DNA from: Symsagittifera roscoffensis
Taxonomy: Eukaryota > Xenacoelomorpha > Acoela > Convolutidae
Direction: 5' to 3'
NCBI RefSeq assembly: GCF_963678635.1
Contig: NC_087070.1
Span: 55,220,617-55,284,616 of the forward strand
DNA: 64,000 bases
A model generated the notes under the pieces. It saw only the letters and a list, made by a program, of their open reading frames with translations, did no database searches and was not told the DNA's origin. This document shows, piece after piece, positions 10,932 through 22,124 of this stretch. Position numbers and translations under genes: made by a program. Positions within the stretch are counted from its first letter, which is position 1, and every line of letters begins with the position of its first letter.

Positions 10932-13900
10932 TCATAAGTTCAAGGGTTTTGTATGAATTTCATCATCTTGAACTTGTCGTTTTAGATAAAAATAACTAAG
11001 TCCTTTCTTTGTTTGCTCATATGTGGCCACCAATTGATTTTTAGCTCTGATTCCTCTATTCGTGGATGTTAGGTTGATTGCTTAATCGAGCACTCTCCTG
11101 TACTTTGCCATGGTTCCATCTCCAGAATCTTCTAGAACTCGTTTGTTCAAAACGTTACTGCTGAAATTGAACTTGACTGGCTCCTTGTCCTAGCAGCAAT
11201 ACGTTTTGCTACATAAGCATAGCACTTCTGCGCTTTTAAATTTTTCTTTGAAAGGCCCAGGCTCCCGCTTATCATATTTTTTATGGATACTGCAACACGT
11301 TCGCAGTCATTTTCCCTCATTTTTCCCAAATATCTCTTTATTTTGGCTGGATGCAGCGTATAAAATTTCTTCCGGAAGAGTTAAGTAAAGTGAGTCTGTG
11401 TCCAACTCCATTTCTTCAAGTTTAGTTGCATCACAAAACTCGTCAAAGTAGTTATAGTAGAGTTCCAACATTCTCAGCTTTGCATACTGAAGTATGAAAA
11501 AGCCAACAATGATGGGTTCTCGGTGCTCAATGGCTGATTTCATAAAGTCCATTTCGTACAAGTCTTTTTTTTTACTGCATTTAATCTTTTAAACAATGGC
11601 TCATTGATCGCTTTAGGTTTTTTTTTCTCTCATCGATCAGATTCTTCGTAACTGTATGCCTGGATCTATCCATGATCTGATATCCATAGGAGGAATTACC
11701 TTAAAGTTTCGTTGTTTCTGCAACAACTCCTGATAGAGGGTTTGCATCTCCTTGTCTTCTCGCATCAATTACTGATTGAACGAAATTATTAAAAGTTTTC
11801 GTGGAGTATACTGCACAAAACGGTAAATTTTAGGGCACTGCAAGCCAAGTTTTAAATAAAAGTTGAACCGAGGAGTTTTAACCGTTCCATTTTCTAGTTT
11901 GAAACTAGATATCAGCATTCTCTGAGGATGACTTAACATTTGTTTTCAATTGTAAAATTTTTTCCATGTAGTCTCCAAAATCATTTCTTCCAACTTCTGT
12001 ATTTTTGAAAATTGGAGGAAAATTCACAAATTTTGATTTCAGTTCATGCGGAACAACTAAGTCGCACTAAACGTAGCCAAAAAGAGATCCATTTTTTTTG
12101 TTTTTGTTAGAAAAGGGGGTCTGTAGAAAGAGGTCTTTAATAAGGAAAGTGGGTTCTGACGTGATTTTTGATATTGTCATTGGTTTTGAAACCTTCCCAC
12201 AAGTCACACTCCCACATTTCTTCAACTTTTTATATTTTCTCTTTCATGCATTCCCATCTCATATCATCCATCTCTCTCTTCTTGTTTCCTCGCTCAAAGT
12301 GAAGGAGGGACCAGCTTCTTGACAGGAACAGAGATGGTATTAACATCCCATTGCTTCGAACACTGTTATACAGTGATCACAATAACCGTGCACATTAAAA
12401 CAGTCGATTTTTTTTCAATTTATCCGATATAAAAAAGCTCTCGATTATATATTCTGGTCTTGTTCCTGGTAAAAAGACATGACCACATTCTCAAAGTTGC
12501 GAGTTTGATTATGTCTAGCTTTGAATTTTTGCATATCAGTGTAAAACTCCCATCTCGTGTACAGTCCTGTTGGCATCTCTTGACAAATTGAGAAATGGTA
12601 AAGCTGGCTTGCATCAATTCCAACAATTTACATATATTTGACGAGTTTCTGATGAATTTCTCATCAATTACAGCTTTTCAAAAGAACACAAGGGAAATTC
12701 CACCTGTCATGTCTTCTCGAATTTTTTCACACAAATCTTTATTACTTTCGCAAAATGGATAGAACTTCTAATTTATAGATTTGTGCAGACATATGTTTGC
12801 TAGATTTGGAAGTGTACATCCAAGTTTCAACATATCATTTCTCTTTTTATTATTAAAACTGAATCAATTTTTGCATTGCCTCCAGGGTTGGAACTTCAAA
12901 AAATCTTTGAAAACGGTCATTCCGTTTTTCTCTTAAGTCTCCTGTAATTAATTCTAATTATCCAAATCAGATGGAGGAACAGTCTTGATTTGAAGCTTTT
13001 TTAGAGCTTTTTGTTCTTCAAGCTCACTCTTTCTCAAATCTCATAATAAATGAAATTTTTGTCTAAAGGATTGTTGTTTCTAAGTTTACTGAAAAAGGCT
13101 TCTTACGGTGACAGTTCGGTAAAATCAAGTTTTTCTGGGTTAACAAACCACTCATAAGAAAAGAATCTTTTCGTTTCACTAGCTTTATAGGCTTTGAGAA
13201 AAAAGTCCAGATTAGTTGCTCCACCCAGAAACTTCTTTATATCGAGAAATTGCACTTCTACAATCTTGAAAGATAAAAAGTCGTTCTCATTTTTGATGAC
13301 TGTTGTTTCTCGTTCTTTATCGCGAATCAAATAAGGGATTAAAAATGACTTGATCAAATTCAAATCATATCTGCTGCTGTTAAATCCAAAAACACTTAAA
13401 GTATTTACATATCTCTCTAGATTTTGTTTCAAATCAATGAGTTGTATTGTCTGAATTCACAAGAATTGTGTTGACATATCTGCTTCTTCCGAATCTTCAA
13501 TGCGTTCATCTTTGTACTCAAAATGGTTACTGGAATAATTTAAACCGCGTTCGTTCAGCTGATCAAAGATCTTTTTCTTTCTTTCATTGACAGTTATTTC
13601 AATATCTTGAAACTTTTTTCTCATCTCCAGTTTAATTTTGCTCAGCCAACAGCTCAAGCTTGGTAACAAAATCAATAATCAAGTTCTGTGGCTCCTTGTT
13701 GTACACAAAGATGGGTTCATCAATCAGATTTGGTGATAAAGAGACTAAAAATTGAACATCGAAAATTGCTAGGTTTTTAAAAAGTTTGTTATCTTCAGAA
13801 ACTGGAAGATTGAATCTTTCTAGATTCCAAAAAAGTTTTCCGAAACTCATACACGTTCTTTGGGTAAAATGTTTCATTCGATCATTTCGAATTCAGAAGA

Positions 13901-15052
13901 TGTTTGCTGAGAAACTCAGATGTCACCGGGAGCACTTGAAGAAAGAATCAAAATCAATTGTAAGAATGATATGATTGTTAAATCTCAGTAGTTTGACTGT
14001 TTTGTCAACTCTTCCAATACTTCGTCTATCTGGTTTTTCTACATATTCTCCTTCTTGGAAATCGAAGTCGTATATAAAGATGTTTCTTTGAACAGTTTTC
14101 TCGACAACAGGTCAGTTTTCTACAAAAACTCCACATAAGTTTTTAGAATCAAAACCAGATTTTCATATAAACTCTGTAAAGTACCCAGAAGTGTGAGAGC
14201 GGAGATCATTCTGTCCGTTCATATACATTGCCAATTCGCGGAGCAGACACAATTGATCCTTGTGAGGTTACTTGTCTTTGTTAGATAAAATACAGTTAAG
14301 CGAATTGTTTTTCAGTAGAGCTTCGGCTAAGACAGAGTCCGGACATCTCAATGGGATACTTTCAGCAAAGCAGCAAAACTTGTGACGTTAGTATTTGAAA
14401 CGCCACTTTGTGTTTTGACGTTCTTGGGTACATTGCTCCACAATATCAACTTTTTCAATTTTTCCTTGGATTGTAATCAAGTCTGCTTTAGTACAGAGCA
14501 AATGGGGTTTTTCAAATTAAGTTTTGTTTTCATGGGCGTAGAATTATTGGTATTCGCCAGTCCTAAAATTTCGAAGAACAAAACCCAGAGGAATGGTGAT
14601 TTTAGCGGTAGAATGGAGCTTGTTGAAAACTTCTTCAAGTTTTTCGTTGATTACTTTAATTCCTAACTTGGACATTTGGAAATTAAATACCTTATGTTTC
14701 CCATTTTCTATCTCCGTATCCACCAGAAAATGTTGACAAGCACTAAGTTCCTTCTTCAGTTGTTTACCATCTTCCCCTTCTTTCTCCACAATCTTGTTCA
14801 AGCCCGCTACAGTATCACTGGGTTTCCATAGCTTAGTTCCATGTTCCTTTTTCAGATGTTGTTGGAGAGAGTAGTAACTTGAAAATTTTTGTTCGCAAGA
14901 AGGAAAAACTGTCGACTTAGTTGAGCATTCTTCTTGACAATATGGTAGTTCATTTCCTCTTTGCTCTTTGTATTAAAATGACAGTTTAGACATTTACGTT
15001 CCTTTTGTTTTTTCAATTCTCTTTCGATGTCAAGCTGCATTCTGCCGAACAT
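10932..15052 (-). pseudogene. Protein-primed family B DNA polymerase of Mav1
   Basis: About 4.1 kb on the minus strand, broken by many frameshifts and stops but collinear with a Polinton polymerase (pPolB), which would copy the element from protein-primed ends. From the N terminus: a C2H2-like finger (KCLNCHFNTKSKEEMNYH, about 14930-14995), the exonuclease block with an FNSSRYD Exo II motif (about 13365-13385), the conserved HGYCDHC / TVFEAMGC region at 12330-12395, the polymerase motif B NSSYGYQ at about 11670-11697, motif C DTDS at 11391-11402, and the C terminus HTKPLNL before the stop at 10932-10934. The start is taken at the Met codon at 15052. The C-terminal part is also present in Mav2 at 42171-43290. 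Confidence 0.85.
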
Positions 15053-15300
15053 ACCTTATTCAACAGTCTCCACACTTTACTTTTTCCTTCGATTAAGAGC
15101 AGAAATTATCTAAAAAAACTGGATGTTTGGAAATGTTCCAAGATTAAAAATTCAAAGCACCAAATGAATGAAAACACTTACTTTTTTCTTTTCGCGAAAT
15201 AATGAGTTGTAAAATTTGAAGTAAAGTTCAGTTGACTGTTTCTGATTGGTAAACAAAATGATTGATTTAACCCAACAAACTAAGCGTATTTAGCTAACAA

Positions 15301-15357
15301 TGACGTCATCGCCTACGCAATTATCTTTTTACGGTGATGACGTCATTGCGTACGTCA
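15301..15357. promoter_or_regulatory. CRE-like palindrome upstream of the polymerase
   Basis: Two TGACGTCA sites (15301-15308 and 15338-15345) inside an inverted repeat (AATGACGTCATC ... GATGACGTCATT), followed by a TACGTCA half-variant at 15351. TGACGTCA is the classical CREB/ATF site. The cluster lies between the minus-strand polymerase start and a plus-strand small ORF, so it may be a divergent promoter. Confidence 0.5.
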
Positions 15358-15457
15358 TTCCTTCGAAATTCTAGAATTTTCCTGAAAAATTTTCAACCGA
15401 TCAGAACTAAGCATTTTCTAGACATAATTTTGGATCAAAAATATTCATTCTCGGAAA

Positions 15458-15712
15458 ATGTTGTACGAAAAAAATTTGAACTTCCTCCAGTTACTCTACA
15501 AGAAAAAAGGAAATAATCCAATTGATTTTCTTATAGATGAAAATGATGTAGATTCTTACTTTTTTCACAATTTTTTGGACGTATATGTTGTACAAAATAG
15601 AGTGCTCCAACAAGTAAAAGTCTTTTTAGGGAAACTTACTCATTCAAAAAGATTTTTTTTGATCCATTTATTACGTATCAAATCTATAAACTTACTGCTG
15701 AATTACAACTGA
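15458..15712 (+). CDS. Hypothetical 84-aa Mav1 protein
   Basis: An ATG-initiated frame of 84 codons in the same Maverick, divergent from the polymerase and 0.1 kb downstream of the CRE-like palindrome. The product is hydrophobic and aromatic with a basic C-terminal half and no domain I recognise. The region is deleted from Mav2, so conservation cannot be tested within the window. It may be the 3' part of a longer decayed frame that starts near 15334. Confidence 0.3.
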   Translation: MLYEKNLNFLQLLYKKKGNNPIDFLIDENDVDSYFFHNFLDVYVVQNRVLQQVKVFLGKLTHSKRFFLIHLLRIKSINLLLNYN

Positions 15713-15959
15713 CTAGAAAAGAAATTTTATTTATTTTAGAAAAATTGAAATTAATAAAAAGTCCTACGATAACATTTCAAAGACTCTTTTTATTCCCTAC
15801 CCAACTCTCAAGTTCATCAAAACTCCCCAGCAAAGTTCTTTATTCCTCCATTTCTTAAAAAAATTTTAGAGATCAAAATCTTGCATGATCAGGTTTGGAA
15901 TCAGACTTCCAGAGATTTGTTTTGAAAATTTAATCAACTTTGAGTTATCTACGACATCT

Positions 15960-16145
15960 AGATACAACAACTAGAACAAAAATGATCATTTTCGTGGGCG
16001 GAACGACAATGTGTAAAACGGAACTTTGTTTCCAATTGGACACAATTTTTCTAAAAAAATTCCATAACAGGAATCTAAAATCTGATTGGACACCACTACA
16101 ATCCAAGTAAGGAAAACCGACTCTGATTGGTTAAACCCACATATT
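15960..16145. promoter_or_regulatory. Cluster of ATTGG (inverted CCAAT) boxes, Mav1
   Basis: Cores CCAATTGGAC, TCTGATTGGAC and CTCTGATTGGTTAA are spaced about 50 bp apart upstream of the acidic-protein gene. CTGATTGGYT is the classical NF-Y-type CCAAT element read on this strand. Homologous clusters are at 43298-43480 (Mav2) and 21525-21735. Confidence 0.55.
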
Positions 16146-16345
16146 CGTATTGAAGGTACCCCTCTCTCTTTACTTACTAAAAATCGTTTCATTTTCAACT
16201 AAACTTCCGTCAACTACCTCCTCTCTCAGCTCTAAGAGTTTTAACTTCGACTTCACTTCCGTCAACTACCTACCTTTCAACTGTAAATCTTGATTTTACT
16301 CTGAATCTTTTACTTATTCAACTTTCATAGCAACTTATTGCTCAA

Positions 16346-16726
16346 AATTATATTCTCAGTGCAAAACAACAACCTCATATTCTCGGTAGAATTTTTGGCT
16401 GATTTAGTACAAATCCAAGTGCGAGAAACAGTTTGTGAAGTTTTTCTGGAACAAATGGCAACCCAGTCCAAGTCTGGCACATGATGAAGGCGAGGCGCAG
16501 GGATTTCAACGAACATCATATAACGCAAGTACCCATGACAGAGAACCAACTTAGAGAAATGCAAATGATGGAGGAAATGGCAGAGCATGTGGGAATGAAC
16601 TACCCTGAAACTCCTGACTCTAGATATGTTTCTCAACCATTCGATGATTTTCTCTTTCCTTGGGAAGAGGGATCTGTGGACAATCCAATTACCATCGAAG
16701 AGGATGAGGAGTTCTCTGGGCCATGA
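16346..16726 (+). pseudogene. Mav1 copy of the conserved acidic protein
   Basis: Homologous to the intact gene at 43663-44145. The start codon has been lost (ATT ATA in place of the ATG) and the N-terminal third is frameshifted. From 16481 an 81-codon open segment shares the blocks RDFNEHH, VPxTEN, GMNYPExPDSR and an acidic EDE tail with Mav2. It then ends early at TGA 16724-16726. The function is unknown. Confidence 0.7.
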
Positions 16727-16729
16727 ACT

Positions 16730-17580
16730 CCCGTCAGCGAACCCCCAAGACAACCTCTAGTGATGGAGGCAAGACCAGCTTTGCGCTCCAATGAGAACTC
16801 GCAAAAATTTTGAGAACTCAGCAGCTTGAGAGCTCTTTGATTTGTGAACAAAATGGTTGCTGTCTCGTGTTTTGTAATTTAATTTTACTACACCAAATTA
16901 TAAGTCTTGCAAAAAGTTCTCAAGATTTTTTCACACACGACAAAAAAAATATCATAAACTTTGCAAACATGAAAAAAAAATTTCCATGCAAAAAATTTAA
17001 TAGTAATTCTGACTCACTTGTCAAAAACAGCAGTAAAATTATCACATATTAAAGGAAAGTTTCATTAAATGTTTTCGCATAAAAAAAAAGATTTTCTTGC
17101 ACTTGTGAAAATTAAAAATTTTTGACTCTCTTTGTTCTGATTTTGATCATTGAAAAATTCAATTTTTGCATGTATGTTGATACAAACACTAGAAAAACAA
17201 TGTATTAAGATGGAGAATAGTACTCAGGTCATCAATAATGAAAAATTTTCAGCAAGTATTTAGCAAGTTTTTTTATAAAAAATTCAGATGCATAAGAAAA
17301 AATAAGTTGGATTTTTGCGTTTGTTTTCTATAAAACTACAAAAAAAAACTCGCATCTAACACAAAAATTATATAAAATTTTCTGCACACTTCTTGAAATG
17401 AACAAAAACACTTTTTGCATTTGTAAAAAAGTTTATTAAAAATTTTTGCAAATGTGTTGAAAAAATCAAATCAAAACTTGCATTTTGGGAAAAACTTCTG
17501 ATTTAATTTTTGCACATGTCTTAAAATTTACAAATTTATTCACTTTATGATTTTAAACTTATGATTTTAAGTAAATCAAT
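16730..17580. other. AT-rich spacer with decayed minisatellite and one Maverick motif
   Basis: No gene is seen. Runs of TTTTTGCA-type words separated by A-tracts resemble a decayed version of the array at 44330-44720. TGTATTAAGATGGAGAATAG at 17201-17220 is a variant of the Maverick motif. Confidence 0.5.
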
Positions 17581-17584
17581 TTTC

Positions 17585-18191
17585 ACAACATTTTCATAAA
17601 AAATTATCAATTTATTATCAGAAAAATTCACACGCTCACTATTTACAGTAACAGAACCATCAATGAAACAATGAACATTTTTCAACACATCAGTTTCATA
17701 CTTTGAGTTTTGAACTTATCGAATCTTTTCCGAAAAAGCCGATCCAAGAGTCTGAGTGGACGCAAGCTTCTGAGCAGAAATGAGATAATGTTTTTTGATC
17801 TTTTTCGCAGCAGGCATTTCTTTGCAACACAGGGTAATTTTCCCGGTATTCTACATTTCAAGGTATATTCGACTGCACAATTTAATTGACTGAAAACTTT
17901 GCCTCTTGATGAAATAAAAATGAAATAAAGTCTGTATTTGTATAATGTGTATATACAGTCAACAATTTAGTAAGTGAAATAATATTTTTATAACCTTTGC
18001 AAAATTTCATCGAGTGATGATCCGATTAATACTGAGTGAAAATTGCAATTTTCCACTGGGCAAAAGGATGAATGGTTAGATACACAGTTGTCTTGGGTGA
18101 CAATGAATTCTGAGACAGAGATAAAAAGATATTTTGCATTGTAGTCCGAATAAAAAAGGGAATATGCTAGACACATAGAAGATGCCATCAC
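17585..18191 (-). pseudogene. Unknown Maverick minus-strand protein, copy a
   Basis: Starts MMASSMCLAYSLFYSDY at 18191 and shares with copy b and Mav2 the sequence LFISVS..., a Cys/His-containing middle (CVSNHSSFC, CNFH), an LIGSSLDEILQRL helix-like block, then KKHYL...QKLASTQTLGSAFS and a CFIDG...VNSERVN tail. The frame breaks after the QRL block and again before the tail. No named family is recognised. A variant Maverick motif follows at 18226, between this copy and the next. Confidence 0.6.
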
Positions 18192-18225
18192 CGATTACTT
18201 GTTGAAAATAAATTTTATCTATAAA

Positions 18226-18245
18226 TGTATTTAGTTAGGGAATAG
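18226..18245 (+). repeat. Maverick motif variant between copies a and b
   Basis: TGTATTTAGTTAGGGAATAG, followed by CACTCACAATCATCC. The equivalent motifs at 17201 and 18651 are followed by similar CTCA...TCATC words. Confidence 0.6.
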
Positions 18246-18650
18246 CACTCACAATCATCCTTCATGAAAATTTTTTCGCAGTAAATTAAAACATTTTTTA
18301 CAATAAAACTTTGCGTTTTTTACATTTGCATAAGAAAAAAGAAGAAAAAAAAATTGCATCATATAAAATTTTTTCTCGAAAAGTTTTGCATAATTGATTA
18401 AAAAATTTTACAGTTTTTGCAACTTGCAAAAGTTTTCATAATTTTTTCGCACATTTTCTCAAAACATAAAAAAATCTCGCAAAATAAGCAAAATTTTATA
18501 AAATATATTCGCATTTTAAAGAAAATTGTAACAAAATTTTCTTGCAATGTTGACAATTAAAGTAAAAGAATGTCTGCGTTTTAATTTTGATCATTAAAAA
18601 AACATTTTTGCATGTATGTTGATTAAAAAAATCAGATAAACATTTTAAAA

Positions 18651-18670
18651 TGTATCAAGATAGAGAATAG
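18651..18670 (+). repeat. Maverick motif variant
   Basis: TGTATCAAGATAGAGAATAG, followed by CTCTCAAAGTCATCA, at the 3' side of copy b of the unknown minus-strand gene. Confidence 0.6.
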
Positions 18671-18847
18671 CTCTCAAAGTCATCAGTTAAGAGTTTTGCT
18701 AAACAATAACAAAAAGGACATTAGGTTTTTGCGAAAATAATTATTTTTTAAAAGTTTGAAAAAATTTGCGTCCTGCTTAATATAACGCATATTTGGTAAA
18801 AAGTGAATATATATTCTTTCTTATCTTGTAAAAAATTTAACATAAAA

Positions 18848-19508
18848 TTAGTCGTTGAACAGCATTTGAATTGAAATAAAAACAACTTTGACAAGATTTT
18901 TTTTGAAGAAAAAATCAAAATCAATAGAAAAATTGACACGCTCACTATTTACAGAACCATAACCATCAATAAAACAATCAAGTAATCTGAATAAATCAGG
19001 TTCATATTTTGAGTTTTGATTTTTTGGAATTCTGTCTGAAAATGCTGAGCCCAAAGTTTGAGTAGATGCAAGCTTTTGATTAGAACTTAGATAATGTTTT
19101 TTGAACTTTTTCCGAAGGAGTCGATTCCTTAATACTCTCGGTTTTTTCAGCTCCTTCCCATCGTAAATTATGCTGAACTCAGCAACTAAGCTGGTTGAAT
19201 ACTTCCCCACTTGATGTGACAATACTCGAAAATAATCTGTGTTTGTACAAAGTGTGAAGACAACCTATTTCTTGATATACGTATTGTTATTTGTCTAATC
19301 TCTGAACATTTTGGCTAAGAGATGTTCCTATTAATATTAAATGAAATTTGCAAAATCCCAGGGAACAGAAAGAATCGTGAGTAGACACGCAATAATCTTG
19401 GGTGACTATGTTTTTTTTGTAAAATTCGTTGGATGCAGAAATAAACAATGATTTATCACTATAATCTGAATGAAAGCTGGAAAGAGCTTGACACCTTGCA
19501 GCTGCCAT
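18848..19508 (-). pseudogene. Unknown Maverick minus-strand protein, copy b
   Basis: Second tandem copy. The start is set at the Met of MAAARCQALSSF (19508), by comparison with copy a and Mav2, rather than at an upstream in-frame Met. It keeps CVSTHDSFC, CKFH, an LIGTSL block, then in a second frame LRKKFKKHYLSSNQKLASTQ and DCFIDGYGSVNSERVN. All three copies break or change frame in the same interval, so either an intron lies here or decay has struck the same weak point. The likely role is element-specific; the Cys and His pattern could bind metal, but that is speculation. Confidence 0.6.
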
Positions 19509-19713
19509 TGGGAAAAATGATTTATGCAGAAAATGGTGGATTTCTTTAGTAGAAATAATGCCTACGCAATTTCCATTCAGGGAAAATCCTTCCATATTCA
19601 ATCCTACTTCCATATATGGAAACCGCGATGACTCTTACTGCTTACTGCCATTTTCATTTAATCTCAAACTCATCTCTCTCATGCGTCCTGATCTGATCAG
19701 TTTGCTCTTCAAA

Positions 19714-20230
19714 ATGTACCCGTGAAAAGTTGATAGTCTCCACTATATTGACTTTTCAAAAAAAAACAAAAAAGGACTTTGAGATTTGTTTGGTTCCAAA
19801 AATCCTACAAGGGGAAAATATACTTTGAACCATGCTTTCAACTATTGAAAATAGATGATTGTGGACAACTTGAAAAGTCCTAACAAATCTTTTTTAGTGA
19901 AAAAGAAGGAGAAGCAATATCAGCAATCCAGAATACTGTTTTTCACGATGCCGAAAATTTTTTGGACTAGTACCAAATATGAAGCCAAATCTGGTAAAGA
20001 ATCAACTATGGATCAGGAGCTCGATATCTGTAATAGAGTATTTTAAATAGCAACATACAACATGAGGAGGGTACAATGTTAACAAACCTTCCTACCTTCA
20101 GATTCGTTTCTTCATTGCAAAAGAGAATGAATCAATGAAATAAGTTGCCTATGTCAACTATACTTTGAAGGAATTCGAAAAATTGTCCCATATTTGGGAG
20201 ACTTTATGTTTGTTGATAATTGTAGACCTC
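19714..20230 (+). pseudogene. Mav1 copy of a plus-strand Maverick protein
   Basis: Homologous to 45638-46232 in Mav2: the shared start AAAATGTAC, then ...KKKEKQ, a KSTMDQEL block and the downstream LGDF-type segment ending near TGTAG. Frameshifts break it after the first few codons and after about 20046. The function is unknown. Confidence 0.55.
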
Positions 20231-20860
20231 AGTAATGCTTTGTGATGTTTTGTATGTTTGTTAATTGAAATACTGTTGATTCAAAGCTATTTTTTTCTAC
20301 TGAATTGCACATTTAGAGATAGGCTATCTGAGGAAAAGTCAGACAAAACATAAAAATTTAATCAAAACTGGCATAAAACATTAACCAATTATCAAATAAT
20401 TTTCCAGTATTTGTTTAAAAAATTACAGATAAACTTATTTATTTGTTGCTTTCATCAAAACTTAGGTAAATTTTGTCTTATTTCAACAAAATTACAAACA
20501 AGAAGGTAGTTGAAAACGTTATCCTTATTTTTTCGATTTTCTGAATTTCATTAATTGTTTTCCAGTTTTTTTGCCTTAATTTGAGGTTTCGATTGGCTAC
20601 ATGAATTTCCTGAAAACTATTTAGACTCTAATTAAGGAAAAAATATTTTAATGTGATTGTTATTACAAAATAAATTAAAATTAGTACAAAATTTGGAATT
20701 TTTCAAAGTCATTTTGCTTAATTCAGTAAGAAATACGTTTCTAACAAAAGAATTTTCAATGTCTGAAATATACATTTATCAGATTTTAAAGCTGAACTAT
20801 TACCAAAAAATAAAAGAGTGATAGACAGATGACAATGATGGAGATTGTATTAGTTTTAAC
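20231..20860. other. AT-rich spacer without a gene
   Basis: Homology to Mav2 ends at its left edge. I see only A/T-rich low-complexity sequence. Confidence 0.5.
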
Positions 20861-21214
20861 TTGTATAGAAACAAAGTGAGTTTAATAGTTTTGTTAAAAA
20901 GATGGAGAGATTTCAGAAAAGAAGAATACTTCCAGATTTATCAACATTGTTTTTATCTAGAAGAGTTTAGTCAGATTCAGCGGTCTATCAGTAAAAAACA
21001 AGTCAATGGAGGAACCTATGAAGCAAAAATTGGAGATAAAGAACATCATTTCGATTACTGTTTTGAATTTGATGCAAATACAAAATCTAGGTTTGTCAGA
21101 ATATCTTTTAATCGATTATACAAATTTGAAAGACTTACGGTTGTTTATAATACAATATACCAAAGAAAAGCGATGAAATTGTATTTTTTGGTAATATCTT
21201 TTTTCACTGGTTAG
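20861..21214 (+). CDS. Hypothetical 117-aa protein
   Basis: An open frame of 117 codons preceded by AT-rich sequence. The first codon sits just after ACTTGT and the frame may extend a spliced gene. The composition is ordinary for a soluble protein, with mixed charge, Arg/Lys and aromatic residues (DYCFEFDANTKSRFVRISF), and a hydrophobic C terminus (LYFLVISFFTG). No family is recognised. It lies between the Mav1 remnant and a third Maverick fragment, so it may be a Maverick gene fragment. Confidence 0.3.
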   Translation: MYRNKVSLIVLLKRWRDFRKEEYFQIYQHCFYLEEFSQIQRSISKKQVNGGTYEAKIGDKEHHFDYCFEFDANTKSRFVRISFNRLYKFERLTVVYNTIYQRKAMKLYFLVISFFTG

Positions 21215-21524
21215 AAATATAACAAATCGAAAAATTTTTGATCTTAATTTCAAAATTTGAATTGAGTATCGAAAAAACAATGTAAACCAGACAAGAAGTC
21301 TCAATCATCTCACTTTTTTGTCAATTTGATACCTTAGCTGTGTTGGAAAAATTGAATATTTTTGATTGATTAGTAAGTTTCATAAACATAGTTTGGTTCT
21401 GATATATAAAGTTTTTTGAAATCTGTGAATACTTCATTCTGAGTGGTTATTACCACAAACAGTACCTGTGAAGGAATCCTCAATATCTAATACAAAATTA
21501 AAATTTTTGAAAAAATTGATAAGA

Positions 21525-21735
21525 AGTAGAGCTCAATTTTGATTGGTTGACATTAAACTTGTTGAAAAATGCATGACTATTGAAGCTCAGTTCTGATTGG
21601 TTGACATTAAATGTGTTGAAAAATCCATGACTATTGTAGCTCGATTCTGATTGGTTGATAACAGAAAAGATAAAAGTTCCCTATTAATTTCTGCTCGATT
21701 TTGATTGGCTGATAGCAAATCTTTTGAAAACTCCA
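21525..21735. repeat. 54-bp tandem repeat, four units with CCAAT cores
   Basis: GATTGG occurs at 21541, 21595, 21649 and 21703, an exact 54-bp period. Units share TTGACATTAAA...GTTGAAAAATCCATGACTATT. Each has a CTGATTGG-type inverted CCAAT box. The array sits directly upstream of the zinc-finger start at 21898. Confidence 0.85.
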
Positions 21736-21897
21736 CGGTTAGATTGGATGAATATTATTTTAGCAATTAAAAACAATTGGTTAATAAGTTTGCTGTTTTT
21801 ATTCTCTTTTATTCATTTTTTGAGGCTATTCGACTCTTATTGTCTGAAAATTTGGTGCCTTTTAAATCTCTCATTTAGTCTTTCTGTACTTATTGAG

Positions 21898-22124
21898 ATG
21901 CCGTCACTGAATAAAACCAAAGAGTTGCATGTCTTGAATGTGGCAGAGAGTACACTCGCTTACACGCATCAAGACATCCTAGAACCTGTGGTGTTTTGAA
22001 GTGTTCGAACTGTAACTTTCATACTTATAGCAGCGAGGAGCTCACTTATCATTTCAAGAAGAAGCATAGTCAACATAGTGTTAAATTTTGCGCTCAGCAG
22101 TATCCATACCCATTCCAAGAGAAG
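21898..22124 (+). pseudogene. N-terminal zinc-finger fragment of a third Maverick polymerase
   Basis: An ATG at 21898 begins MPSLNKTK. After a one-base shift near 21920 the frame reads two Cys/His clusters, CLECGREYTRLH and CSNCNFHTYSSEELTYH, then KFCAQQYPYPFQEK before degenerating at 22125 (GTAAAA, which could also be a splice donor). The second finger matches in kind the KCLNCHF finger at the start of the Mav1 polymerase, so I read this as the beginning of another polymerase gene, in the opposite orientation to Mav1. Alternative: an exon of a host C2H2 gene. Confidence 0.45.

Larger units (their letters stand above)
10336..20230. mobile_element. Maverick/Polinton Mav1, left part
   Basis: The left end AGTAGTAGATGTTGG resembles the AGTAGTATAGGTTGG end of Mav2. 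Inside, the order matches Mav2: motif repeats, DNA polymerase on the minus strand, ATTGG repeats, a small acidic protein gene, AT-rich minisatellite, a minus-strand gene (two tandem copies here) and a plus-strand gene. Similarity to Mav2 stops near 20230. I found no ATPase, integrase, capsid or protease and no right inverted repeat, so the element is truncated or rearranged. The right boundary is approximate. Confidence 0.75.
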
